Of a stretch of 20,341 nucleotides of DNA, positions 1 through 8,641 are shown piece after piece. The notes beneath the pieces are model-generated. The model had not been told where the DNA came from, searched no databases, and worked only from the letters and a program-made list of their open reading frames with translations. Source of the DNA: Dunaliella salina (lineage: Eukaryota; Chlorophyta; Chlorophyceae; Chlamydomonadales; Dunaliellaceae); assembly GCA_002284615.2 (NCBI GenBank), contig MU069542.1, positions 153,439-173,779 of the forward strand. The letters are read 5' to 3'. Positions within the stretch are counted from its first letter, which is position 1. The number at the start of each line of letters is the position of its first letter. The position numbers and the translations under genes were made by a program.

Positions 1-290
1 AGATGGATCCCGCGCACAACAGCTGGATCCCACGCGGGATCCAGCAGAGGTCAGATTGGCACTGTCTCTGTTCAAGCGCACAAAAGATGGATCCCGCGCA
101 CAACAGCTGGATCCCGCGCGGGATTTAACAGAGGTTAGATTGGCATTGTCTCTGTTCAAGCGCACAAAAGATGGATCCCGCGTACAAAAGCTGGATCCAG
201 CGCGGGATCCAGCAGATGTCAGATTGGCGCTGTCTCTGTTCTAGCGCACAAAAGATGGATCACGCGCACGAAAGCTGAATTCCGCGCTGA
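1..290. repeat. 84-bp tandem repeat (3 full units plus a decayed fourth), open in frame
   Basis: Units start at 1, 85 and 169, each 84 bp, beginning AGATGGATCCCGCGCACAA; a partial, diverged unit runs from 253 to about 290. The array probably continues left of the window. Each unit holds GGATCC two or three times. Because 84 is a multiple of 3, plus frame 2 stays open from base 2 to a TAG at 241-243 and would encode a 28-residue repeat (DGSRAQQLDPARDP..., ...ALSLFKRTK). The stop comes from a single A-to-T change in the third unit (TTCAAG to TTCTAG), and the repeat goes on as DNA beyond it. No ATG is visible. It may be the C-terminal end of a repeat protein or a minisatellite that happens to be open; I favour the latter. 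Confidence 0.85.
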
Positions 291-2321
291 GACAAATCTG
301 CAGATTCTGAAGGCTTGCTTTCAAGTGCTTGAAAGCTGTAATCAAGCGCCTGAACGCCATTCTTGCGCAAGAAAGCCCGTTCTTGCGGGAGGCGTTTACC
401 TAAGTGAAAACTCTGTGAAAATGGCGACAGGGAGAAATTGCAGGTGTTTTGGGTGATATGGGCCTGGGAACAGGAAGGTGATTGGGGAACCTCCGACTTT
501 CATTAAATTTTTGGTGGACATATTGTTTCATGGAGCAATAATGATTTGCATGGTTAACTTTGAGGAAGAAAGCCGGGAAAGAGCATATTTAAAGATACAG
601 GGAGGTGTCCACCTCTGATACAGTGTCCAAACTGAGACATGCCCACGCTGATGCTTACAGTTGACCAAAAAAAGAAAAAGTAAAAGAAAGAGAAAGTACA
701 CACAAGTTGATCAAAAATGAGAAAAAGCATGTAGGCAGAGGTTTCTTAGATTTCTGAACTATCCTTCATTAATTGAGGATGCTGTTTCGGCTCTTGCCTT
801 GGCTTCAGTCTACTAGCCCACAAGCCTATTAGGCTTGAGGGCTTCTTGATGAGACCTTGCTAGTTAGGGGACCATTCCTGAATGTGCGCGGCCCCAACTG
901 CATTGAATTTTCTTTCCAGTTCTTTCTCCGACAGCTCGATTTTTTCTTTCAACGCTGACTGTCGGGTCTGTCCTTACTGTGTCATGCAAAATTATTTTCA
1001 TTAATGAAACCTTGCTGCTATGCTATATTGCTGTCAGATCTCCAGGTTGGCAGTTGGTAGTTGAACCTGATATTTATGATGGCTGAAAGGCTGGCAAAGC
1101 CAGTATTGAAGACACTTATTTCCGGCATTGATTTTGGTCGTATTCAGCACTCATCCTCGAAGAAGATGTCTCAGTGTGTATGTCCGGCTATGGCCACCAG
1201 CCCTTGGGGATGAGACTGGTGTGGCAACCCAAAGTGCGGTAACGTGTTGTGTAGATCAGGTTCCAGTCAGGAAATCAGCCAGCAAAAGCCACAGCTAGAG
1301 TATAAGTGAAGCTGTTCAGGAAGTAATAGCAGTCCTTTGCACTAGCTAGTCTATAGAGTCCCCTAACCTCTGGACGAACCCCACATCTTCAATACTAATT
1401 CTATTATTACTCAACAAATGCACGCTAGCTATTGTCAGCTAGACTCACTTTACTTTACCCAAAGCTCAATTTGACGCTCATGCCATGAGTTGTGGTCTAC
1501 TACAGGAGGCACATGTTTCAAAGAAAGGTGGCAAAGAAGAAAAGAGCAGAGGAAAGAAACCTCAATACGGTCCTAACTTGCCATTTTAGGACATTCCGTC
1601 ACAGGAAACTTTTCTGAGCCTCCCCGGCCTCGCGTCCCCCAATAACTGTCAAGACAGTTACGTTTGTGGTAAAGCGACCAGCAAAGGAGACTCATGACCT
1701 TCCATTTTCTATGGATGTAATACATGCAATACAGAAAGGTGTAGCTGCCTGAAATTGAGATTTCCTGACGGTGTCCAACAAAACATTCCACATTGGGTGT
1801 TCCATGTGAACAGCCACCATATACACAACTCAATCATCTAGGTCTTGGTGGTCCTGGTGGTATTAATTCTACCCCTTGAAGGCAGAGACTCCACACATCA
1901 CCCGCAAGCGACTTCCCCACTTCCAAAACTTGGTCGGGTTACCCCCGCCCATGTTAGCCACCAGGAGAAACGCTGGTGCAGAAACAGTCCCGGAAGTTGG
2001 CGCAGTTGAGATGGTGCTCAGGGGTGGAGTGATCTCAGCTCGGGTCTGCATAAATGCGAGCTCACCTGGCTATGGCTGGCTCTTGTGTGAGCACTGTCCC
2101 CACGGGATCCGCTTTTAGAGTGCTCTTACCCATAAAAGCGCAAGTGCTGACACGCCAAGTCACTCAAAACAGCCGCAGATGCGCCGAAGTTCGATTGGGG
2201 AGAGCACCTAGGCACTTGTAGTCACCTCAGCACTCGTCGGACTCGCGAGAAAGGCAGTGGCTGTGCAATGTGCAAGCAGCGTAAAAGCGCGCTTTTGTCA
2301 GCCGAGCGAGCGCTTTCGTGA
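291..2321. other. No recognisable gene
   Basis: I see only short open frames without recognisable composition or motifs. Small structures are a palindrome TTCTTGCGCAAGAA (360-373), a hairpin GAGGTG-TC-CACCTC (602-615), an A/G-rich low-complexity tract (about 665-735) followed by AGAAAAAGCATGTAGGCAGAGG, which resembles the antisense 3' end of the LINEs at 11.1 and 13.1 kb and may be a faint relic of one, and a perfect 14-bp palindrome AAAAGCGCGCTTTT (2283-2296). Frames on both strands at 1869-2118 overlap each other and neither is supported. Confidence 0.5.
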
Positions 2322-2995
2322 TCAAAAGCGTTCGCAAGCATCAGAAAAAAAGTAAGATCCTGTATCATCTGACACTGCTCTGTGAGCAAGAAAGGCAATA
2401 AAAAGATGTGCATTCTTTCTTCTAAGGCAACATAGGAAGTTGCAAGGGCAGAGAAAAATGACGTGCTTTTCATCCTGCCATTGTTCTGAAACACATAAAT
2501 CACATTGAGGTGCATGTCCATGCCAATGAGAAGTTTCAACTTGAAGTTTTTGGGCGTGCAATTGGAAGCAAGCAATGTTTCTCTGCATATGCCTAACCAA
2601 ACCCAGATGCAGATACCTAGGAGTATGGAGAGGTTTACCAAGAGCAGAATTATGCCGGAAGGCAAGCGCTTACCAGTTATGGTACCTGGCTAACTTGTTC
2701 AGATGAACACCATGTTGAGCCTGATCCTCAGTTGGCCACACAATCCTATGCCTTTTCCGTAAATCAACCACAAAATCAAATAAATTAATGGGCTGGCCCG
2801 AGTACACGCAATGTGTGAAGTAGTTGCGCCTGTCCAATCCCTGAAAAGCAGATATGGATCCTGACGCCCAGCACACTTTTTAGAGCAATGTCAATATCCG
2901 CTTCAAGCACCCTACGTAACGTAGTGCTTTTGCAGGCAAGGGAGGCATTATAAAATCTGATAGCAGCTCGAAACCAATAGAATTGTAATGGTTCA

Positions 2996-4166
2996 GGCCC
3001 CGGTTACACGTGCGGGATCACCCCCACGGATCAGGGTCGGGATCACCATTTTTCAGACCAAATTTCTTTGCATAGCATGATGCAGAAGATTTTTGCGAGG
3101 CCATTGGTCCCAAAACTAGATGGAAACCCACATCCGTCAGTTTCCCAGAGAATTTTGATTGGGAAACAAATATTTTCCCTTGATCCGGATCCGTGGTGCG
3201 GTTACACGACGGATCAACCCCTGGGATCACCCCCCTCCGGATCACCCCCCTCATAAAAAAGGAAGAAAGTGAACTTTGAGGTGGAATCATCTGAAAANCA
3301 GAGCCAATTCACCCTCCNNTTTTTTGTTCGGCATGGACCCCACTTCAGCTTGTGTTGGACCTGCCTGCACGCCTTCTTGTTGGCCTTCCTGGTCCTTTTC
3401 TTCTCTGATCCGCAACAAGTTGGCCTGCCCACCAATGATTTCGTGCTCACTGGGCTTCTGACAGCCCTTCAGATTCAGAACCATACCGTCCCTGAAGCCA
3501 TGATGGTGAGTGAAGTGGGCAGCAGTGCCTGCATGGGCGCAAGTGGGTGAGTGTTGGAGTGCCTTGTGCTGTGTCAAGACTCGGTACACTAGTTTGTGTT
3601 TGTGTTTGTGTTCCAAAACACTCACTCCTCCATGCATGGACTGTGCATGCCCCTCTTCAGGTGTCCATGGCTGCTCTGGAGGATGACCTTCCTGCCAAAA
3701 AGAGGAGGAGGAATTTCTGGAGCATCATCTTTCCCATGCCATCCTCAGGGAGAACTCCCTCCTCCTCCACCTCCTCCTCATCATCCTGGCTGCCCACCCC
3801 CTCATACACACCCCCTGAAGACCGGAAAGGCTCTCTTTGATGGGGTTGATTTGAATTCCCACCCATAGCAAATATCAATGTTAAAAGATGTGCACTTTCT
3901 GCCTCCTGGCCTGCAAAGAAAATTCTTTGGACGTTTCTCTTGCATGCACAGTCAGACTATTAGGTCCTTGTGCCGAATCAACTTAGTTAGAATTTTATTA
4001 ATGGGTGATCCCAGAGGCGGATCGCCCCCCTCCCCCCTGGATCTGGGTCGGGATCAGGGGGGGGTGATCCCGGGGTGGGATCCCCCGTGTAACCGGGTCG
4101 GGATCACCCCCCCGGATCAGGGGGGGGTGATCCCGNGGGGGTGATCCCACCCGTGTAACCGGGGCC
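2996..4166. mobile_element. 1.17 kb TIR DNA element with 3-bp TCA target duplication (PIF/Harbinger-like?)
   Basis: The ends are perfect 15-bp inverted repeats, GGCCCCGGTTACACG at 2996-3010 and its complement at 4152-4166. The similarity continues imperfectly into subterminal GGGATCACCCCC blocks, repeated many times inside each end (about 3014-3050, 3180-3250 and 4008-4150). TCA is present on both sides (2993-2995 and 4167-4169). Deleting the element plus one TCA rejoins the flanking LINE in frame, which fixes the boundaries. A 3-bp duplication fitting TNA and TIRs beginning GG are compatible with PIF/Harbinger, but no transposase DDE domain is visible, so the superfamily is inference. The interior has a possible two-exon coding region and ambiguous bases at 3298, 3318-3319 and 4136. 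Confidence 0.8.
3257..3840 (+). CDS. Possible two-exon coding region inside the TIR element, product unknown
   Basis: An open frame from 3257 ends at a GTGAGT donor (3506), preceded by codons for NHTVPEAMM. A polypyrimidine-poor but acceptable CCCCTCTTCAG acceptor ends at 3660. The frame resumes at 3661 in the same phase (phase 0, 155-bp intron) and runs to TGA at 3838-3840. Exon 2 begins VSMAALEDDLPAKKRRRNFW, with a basic nuclear-localisation-like PAKKRRR, followed by a Ser/Thr/Pro-rich tail. Exon 1 is oddly hydrophobic (CWTCLHAFLLAFLVLFF) and has no upstream ATG; the Ns at 3298 and 3318-3319 lie in it. The minus strand also has long open frames here (3287-3637 and 3657-3878), so strand choice is uncertain. 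I recognise no family. Confidence 0.25.
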
Positions 4167-4207
4167 TCAAACCCATGTGAATTCACGCAGCACAGACCAA
4201 TTTGGTA

Positions 4208-4220
4208 TAGTTTTTTCACT
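4208..4220. repeat. Target-site duplication, left copy (SINE)
   Basis: TAGTTTTTTCACT, 13 bp, identical to 4445-4457. The two copies bracket the tRNA-derived SINE exactly. Confidence 0.85.
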
Positions 4221-4444
4221 AAACAAAAATAAAGAAAGGTTTCCGCTTGCCCTTAGGCCGCGTGCATTAAGGAAAGAGCCTTCCACTGACTCCCACCGAC
4301 AGGACGAACCCTGAGAAGGTACCGAATTCCGCCCTGGCCAAACAAGGACTCAATCCGGAGACTTCCTCGTTGCCAAACGCCTTCCTCGCCTTGCGACCAG
4401 GGTGCCTAACATGAGGCCGGTTGAGCTACCCTTGGTAACTCCAT
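4221..4444 (-). mobile_element. tRNA-derived SINE, 224 bp
   Basis: On the minus strand the 5' part is tRNA-like. A near-consensus RNA polymerase III A box, TAGCTCAACCGG (4428-4417), is followed about 60 nt later by a B box, GGATTGAGTCC (4356-4346). The outer bases CCAAGGG (4435-4429) can pair weakly with the stretch just 3' of the B box, which ends TTTGG followed by CCA. The tRNA-like part is 98 nt, too long and too poorly paired for a working tRNA. A non-tRNA body of about 110 nt follows and ends in a T-rich tail, CTTTCTTTATTTTTGTTT. It is inserted in the minus-strand LINE, in the same orientation, with a perfect 13-bp duplication. It has no coding capacity and would depend on a LINE for movement. 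Its body shares an 18-mer with 18586-18603. Confidence 0.8.
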
Positions 4445-4457
4445 TAGTTTTTTCACT
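4445..4457. repeat. Target-site duplication, right copy (SINE)
   Basis: TAGTTTTTTCACT, 13 bp, identical to 4208-4220. Confidence 0.85.
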
Positions 4458-4772
4458 CTAAGAATTCGCTTTAGTTAACACAGGTGCACAGTCTGCAACC
4501 GGCAGGTCATCTCATAAACCTGGTACCCCAAATTTGACTAGAATACATGCTAGCAGGGAGAGCGTATGTCTTCAGCCAAAGCATGGTATGAGGCCTATCT
4601 GCCAGCTTATATTCATCTGCAACGTGCCTAATACGGCGACACCCAGCCAAGAAAGGTGCACACATACGCTCAGAATAATCAAGGGGGTTAGATTATTTCG
4701 GAAACAGCATACCCAAATACTTAAATGACTCAGCACGCTACAAGCTGTTCGCCACCTAGGTTGAAAACTACA

Positions 4773-5039
4773 TCAGTTAAGGAAAAGGAGAAACTTTGGT
4801 TCATGAAGAGCTGTGAGTCCCCTCCACCACAAGATTTGAGTCTGAACAGTCTAATGGGGATCTGGAGGGTTACTAGAAGCACCTGGCTCTAGATCTTGGC
4901 TGTGGGAAGCACTCTCATTTCCGATAGCGCAACGCGTGGAAACAATTTTTTGGGCATTTATTAAACAGAATGGGCATGAAGTTGTTGAACAAGCTAGTGG
5001 CCTTATCTTTCTTCTCCTCACCATGTTTAGTCCTTTCAT
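4773..5039 (-). mobile_element. LINE 3' fragment ending in the SSNPPDPH C-terminus
   Basis: The minus-strand frame 5039-4851 ends with HSQDLEPGASSNPPDPH then a stop. This is nearly identical to the last residues of the RNase H-bearing LINE at 13248. Nucleotide similarity continues into the 3' untranslated part (4850-4775: CCACAAGATTTGAG..., TCAGTTAAGGAAAAGGAG on the plus strand), matching 13165-13250. The pyrimidine-rich tail is missing and the fragment is cut off against the neighbouring LINE at about 4772. No RT or RNase H motif remains. Confidence 0.75.
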
Positions 5040-5560
5040 GTGTTCGCTTTCATGAATCAGAGTAACAATAGATTGTTTCCTCTTCTTTCTTTTGAACAGG
5101 CTAGCAGTCAGTTGTTTTGACTGGAGGCCATTGTTGCTGTAGCCTGTAACCTATAACCTAATCTAGGCCCTTGTAAGGCCCTTGGTGTGGCCCCTGCTAG
5201 CTTGCCAGTCAGGTAAATTTTACTAAGGATTAGGCATGTGGCCTACAGTGGTACCCATGCTGGGTCTTAACTCTAGATGAATTAAGTGGAGAAGACCTTC
5301 AGACAGTTGCCCATGCACGCTGCATTGAGCGATTCTTATCTCAGACTTTATTTGTATCAGAAGTTTTCACTGCATCACCAGTTAATAACGTAACTTCATC
5401 AGAACCTGACCTATTATGGTTTCACGCCTTTTTTGCAACTTCCCTTGTGTCCCTTCTCCCTGCTCGTGCTTTTTGCTTGCTGGGCCTGAACTGCACATTC
5501 CTTGATTTCTGATGCTGTATTGTGGCCTATTTTTTGATTATCTTTCTTACCTGCCTTGTA
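5040..5560. other. No recognisable gene
   Basis: Non-coding as far as I can see. TGTAACCTATAACC at about 5148 resembles the TGTAAC-type tails of retroposed elements elsewhere in the window but has no clear body or target duplication. Confidence 0.4.
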
Positions 5561-5640
5561 CTTTGTCCAGAAGAGCTACACAGCCAACCTTCATGGCTGA
5601 AGGCTGTAAACTTTATTGTAAACATTGTAAATTATCGTTG
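5561..5640 (+). mobile_element. 3' end of a small retroposon family with TGTAA-rich tail
   Basis: The 25-mer at 5581-5605 (CAGCCAACCTTCATGGCTGA, then AGGCT) matches 18017-18041 with two mismatches. It is followed by a run containing TGTAAAC, TGTAAAC and TGTAAAT. The second copy ends in CTTGTAAC repeats and has a target duplication, so this is probably a relative. The 5' limit is not definable here. Confidence 0.45.
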
Positions 5641-6821
5641 ATTTCAACCGTACTGTTAGTGGTAGACTGGTTTTGTCTGTACACAAGTCTGTACGCAGAG
5701 AGTTTACAGGCTGGAGGTGCTCCATACGTTGGTACTCGTGCTGGCTTGTGCACCTCTATGCACTCTATCTCTACACACCCTGTCACAATGCGAACACATG
5801 GTGTTGTGTCCCCTTTACGGGATGGAAGTGCCTAATTCATGCACTTCTCTTCCACTGAGCCCATCATGTCTGGACAGCTCTGGTTGTCTCGAGCTACACC
5901 AGTTTGTCTGCAATCCCCCTACTTTGCCTTGCACCAGCCAGGAGGCTTCAGGTAAGATAATTTTGGGGATTATAGTGCAAATCTTGTTAAAACCTACGTA
6001 TTCGGAATCCTCACGTTGATAGCTATAAATTGGTGTATGTATGGGACCAATCCGCGGGAGTGGTGGTGGGTGGGTTGGAGGGTGTTGGACTGTTTGGGTA
6101 CCCCCTTCCAGAATTCTTTTGATCCACTTTTACAAAATGTTGGATATACCAGCGGATTCCTGGGCTCCAGAGCTGTCGAATGACAATGTTTTTGGGCAAA
6201 TCAGGCAAAAATGGGGGCCTCTGTGCATGAATCAAAGACAGTGTTGCATACGCATGGGTGTAAGTTGCTCGGAGTGCAAAGACAAACATGCAGCAACAAA
6301 CCCAAATTTCTTAGATAGTGGCAATGTGTAATATCCTTGGTGGAGTCATCTCTGGGGCAGTTCATGGACTTGCAAGCCAGTTGTGGGCAGGCTTGCATGG
6401 GCATCTGTTCCTGAGGTTTTGCGCCATAACTCTGCTGCAACCCAATTTTTCAATGCTCTGAGTATGCAGATGGATGCAGAATTGAAAGAAGAGCAGACTG
6501 GTATCCTTGATGTCTGGATTGGGGCTCTGGATGGGGGTTCTTGGGGGTGGGGAGAGGCCAAGGGTGGTATGACCCAAAAAGTTGATTTTGATTCCAATGC
6601 TCTTCCTTTTTTACCCTCCTGCACCAGTGAGACGTTTTTACTCCCTGAGATGTGTCCACTTTGCGAGAGGATTTTCTCTCCCCTGGGGAAAGGGCCCTTG
6701 CAGGCTTGCTTCTGTGAGCTGTTATGGCATGCAGTTTCTAGTTTACGTCCAAATTTGTTTTTAGAAACTCTTTTGCTCTTCACAACCCTTATGGTCTGTG
6801 CTCCAATGTGGCCCCAATGTG

Positions 6822-7049
6822 GTTGAGGTATAAGGGAAGGCTGGCCGACCACTTGGCCACGCTAGCGCTACCCCAACAAAATGTCAGCCCCAGAAGGATG
6901 GATTCTGAGCACCCAAGTTGTTGAGGTATAAGGGGAGGCTGGCCGACCACTTGGCCACGCCAGCGCTAGCGTGGCCAAGTGGTCGGCCAGCCTTCCCTTA
7001 TACCTCAACAAAATGTCAGCCCCAATAGGGGGGATTCTGAGCACCCAAG
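6822..7049. repeat. Two tandem copies of a tRNA-like palindromic unit
   Basis: Copy 1 (6822-6919) and copy 2 (6920-7049) both start GTTGAGGTATAAGGG and both end with AACAAAATGTCAGCCCC...GATTCTGAGCACCCAAG. Copy 1 has kept only the left palindrome arm; copy 2 keeps both. A third, damaged palindrome lies at 7372-7438 in the opposite orientation relative to the AAAATGTCAG flank. Confidence 0.85.
6920..7009. repeat. 90-bp near-perfect palindrome with Ser/Leu tRNA-like A box on both strands
   Basis: The 45-nt arms (6920-6964 and 6965-7009) meet with no spacer and match at 43 of 45 positions; the centre is around AGCGCTAGCG. TGGCCAAGTGG (6972-6982, and on the minus strand 6957-6947) fits the A box of class II tRNAs (Ser/Leu type GTGGCCAAGTGGTC). 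No B box follows closely in this copy. Confidence 0.9.
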
Positions 7050-7313
7050 CGCTATGTGCTTCCCTGCACAGCCTTGTAGCTAGCACTAGCGCGCCTTCCC
7101 TTCCTCTGTCTCCATGCGCTGCTCTTTCTCTCCTCTGCTGCTTCTGCTGCCCTGCTGTTTTGATCTCGCAGGTGCTCCCCCTGCGCTGCTGCTGTCGTAC
7201 TTCCGCATCTGCTCTTCAGCTAGTGCCATACTGCCACATCTGCTGTATTGTCGTTTTGCTTTGCTGTAGCTGGTGCCCCCAGCTCTGCTGTCCTCCTGCT
7301 CCAAGCTCACTCA

Positions 7314-7438
7314 GTCTCCGCCGGGACTTGAACCCGCGTCGTTGCTGTCCTCCACGGGACTGACATTTTGCTGAGGTATAAGGGAAGGCTAGCGCTAGCG
7401 TGGCCAAATTGTCGGCCAGCCTTCCCTTGTACCTCAAC
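7314..7438 (-). mobile_element. tRNA-like SINE remnant with B box and truncated palindrome
   Basis: On the minus strand a truncated palindrome (7438-7372) is followed by GCAAAATGTCAGTCCC. Next comes a strong pol III B box, GGTTCAAGTCC (7334-7324), and then CGGAGAC (7320-7314), which looks like the 3' acceptor strand of a Ser/Leu tRNA. The matching 5' strand GTCTCCG is absent; the head starts GCTAGCG or is lost. This links the palindrome family to a tRNA-derived element. The adjacent 7060-7310 is CTG- and TGC-rich, with no gene that I can support. Confidence 0.55.
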
Positions 7439-8185
7439 ACCCCTTTCCCTTGATTGATGCAGCAGGAGCATAAAAAAAGGAGTAGTGTACATGTCCAAAA
7501 ACTGGGTGGGACCCCCCAGACCCACCCACCCACCCCAAAACCCCCATTGCAGTAACCCTATGCGGACAAAGAGGGTATTAATCTGCTCCTTTTTGAAGTA
7601 GCTATCCATCTGCATACTCACCAGCCTAGAAAAGTGAGTTGCTGCAGAGTTATTTGACAAAAACTGAGCTGCGGACAAACATGCAAACCTGCCCTTCCAG
7701 GCACCCACAACTGGCTTGCAAGTCCACTAAGTGCCCTCCTGACTTCACCATGCATAATCACATCATACATTGTCACTATTTTGGAAGTTTAAACTGGTTT
7801 GCCGCATGTTCGCCTATACCACCTCTGCCGCCCACACCCTTGCACGCTTGGCACTGACTCCCGCCCATGCATACAGACCCCCCCTTTTACTCAATTTACC
7901 CAAAGAGGGTGCCCATAGACAGTTCTCGAGCTCAGGAATCCAATGCTGTCTTTAGAATTCTGTAGAAGTGGCCCAGAAAAATTCTGGAGGGGGTGTCCCA
8001 AAAATTCGAAAAGCCCATTTTCACCGCCAAATACCCCACCACCCCCTCCCCTCCTCAAATCAGACCCATACATATACCAATCGATAGCCCTTGATCCCAG
8101 GATTCCGAATGTCTAGTTTTTAGTAGGGCGGACACGTGTATTCCAAAAATTATGCTTCTTGGAGGCTCCTGGATGCAGGGATGTT

Positions 8186-8325
8186 TTTCCTTGCCCACTT
8201 TGTTTTCCTTCCTTTTTTTGCCAAGTTGTAACTTTCTTGTAAGCTGGTTAACACTCCAACCCATCCGGCAAGGGAGGAGAGGGAGGAGCAATAAATACAC
8301 AGTGGTGTAGCTTGTATTAGGGCCA
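8186..8325. other. Short spacer, nothing recognised
   Basis: A/G- and T-rich sequence between the foldback-like arm and the LINE fragment; no motif seen. Confidence 0.4.
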
Positions 8326-8641
8326 ACCAGCCCAGTTCATGCGCCCTGATGAACCTTTCCGCTACCTGGGCGTCTTAATAACCATGGACCTTAACTGGTC
8401 TCACCAGCTGCAGAGTGTGACTCAGAAACTCTCTGACAAATTGCAGCGGCTAGAACAATCTTATGCGAGCCCCAAACAAACATTAGATATATTGCGCACT
8501 GCTGTCATACATAGCATAGCTTATGCCTTCCATGTCACACCATGCTCACAAGCAAATTTGGAACACCGGGACACCTCTGTACTCTCTACCATAAAGAAAA
8601 TTTGGACTATGGTCAAAAACTTGCACAGCACTCCTTCATGA
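8326..8641 (+). mobile_element. LINE RT thumb fragment (family of the 11.1-16.3 kb LINE)
   Basis: The plus frame 8339-8641 reads RPDEPFRYLGVLITMDLNWS, then QKLSDKLQRLEQSYASPKQT and ILRTAVIHSIAYAFHVTPCS. This is the F.YLG post-catalytic RT segment and thumb. It is nearly identical to the same segment of the minus-strand LINE at 11650-11390, though without that copy's 42-bp internal duplication. It lacks RT motifs A-C and stops after NLHSTPS, so it is a dead fragment. Confidence 0.8.

Larger units (their letters stand above)
2322..4772 (-). mobile_element. Decayed LINE (non-LTR retrotransposon) C-terminal half, split by two later insertions
   Basis: Read on the minus strand, three blocks (4772-4458, 4207-4170 and 2992-2322) form one LINE ORF2 remnant. 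The first has a post-catalytic RT palm/thumb (VVFNLGGEQL, then FKYLGMLF, then SMYSSQIWGT). The second continues with KLYQIGLCCVNSHGF, which joins EPLQFYWFRAAIRFYNAS in the third. The last block ends in a zinc-knuckle-like stretch, CDLC...DEKHVIFLCPC, typical of the C-terminal tail of LINE ORF2 proteins. Stops and frameshifts (for example after LARYHNW near 2670) show it is dead. The N-terminal endonuclease and RT motifs A-C are missing. Its upstream edge abuts another LINE's 3' fragment at about 4772. It is the target into which the SINE and the TIR element landed. Confidence 0.75.
5930..8185. mobile_element. Foldback-like element: two diverged inverted arms of 0.75-0.9 kb around a 0.6 kb palindromic spacer
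   Basis: The left arm (about 5930-6820) and the reverse complement of the right arm (about 8185-7440) align along their length: CCAGGAGGCTTC / CCAGGAGCCTCC, ATTCGGAATCCT, ATTGGTGTATGTATGGG / ATTGGTATATGTATGGG, CCATCTGCATACTCA and ACTGGCTTGCAAGTCCA. Divergence is substantial, with several indels. At protein level both arms read inward as related fragments: NSAATQFFNALSMQMDAELK (plus, about 6430) against NSAATHFSRLVSMQMDSYFK (minus, about 7640). The arms may therefore descend from one coding sequence, but stops break both and I recognise no family. No target duplication is evident at the edges. It could be a foldback transposon or two copies of one repeat inserted head to head. Confidence 0.6.

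Noticed and set aside
1573..1833. 86-codon minus-strand gene
   Set aside because: No recognisable motif, no splice or context support; length expected by chance.
3596..3868. Plus-strand 90-codon Pro-rich frame
   Set aside because: Overlaps the better supported exon 2 in another frame; the Pro run comes from CTCCTC repeats.
4338..4435. Functional tRNA gene
   Set aside because: A and B boxes are present but the arms pair poorly and it is too long; the 13-bp duplication and body show it is a SINE head.
6346..6852. 168-codon minus-strand frame in the left foldback arm
   Set aside because: The similarity between the two arms is clearer in the inward (plus) frame here (SMQMD); the minus frame is likely its shadow, though I cannot exclude it.
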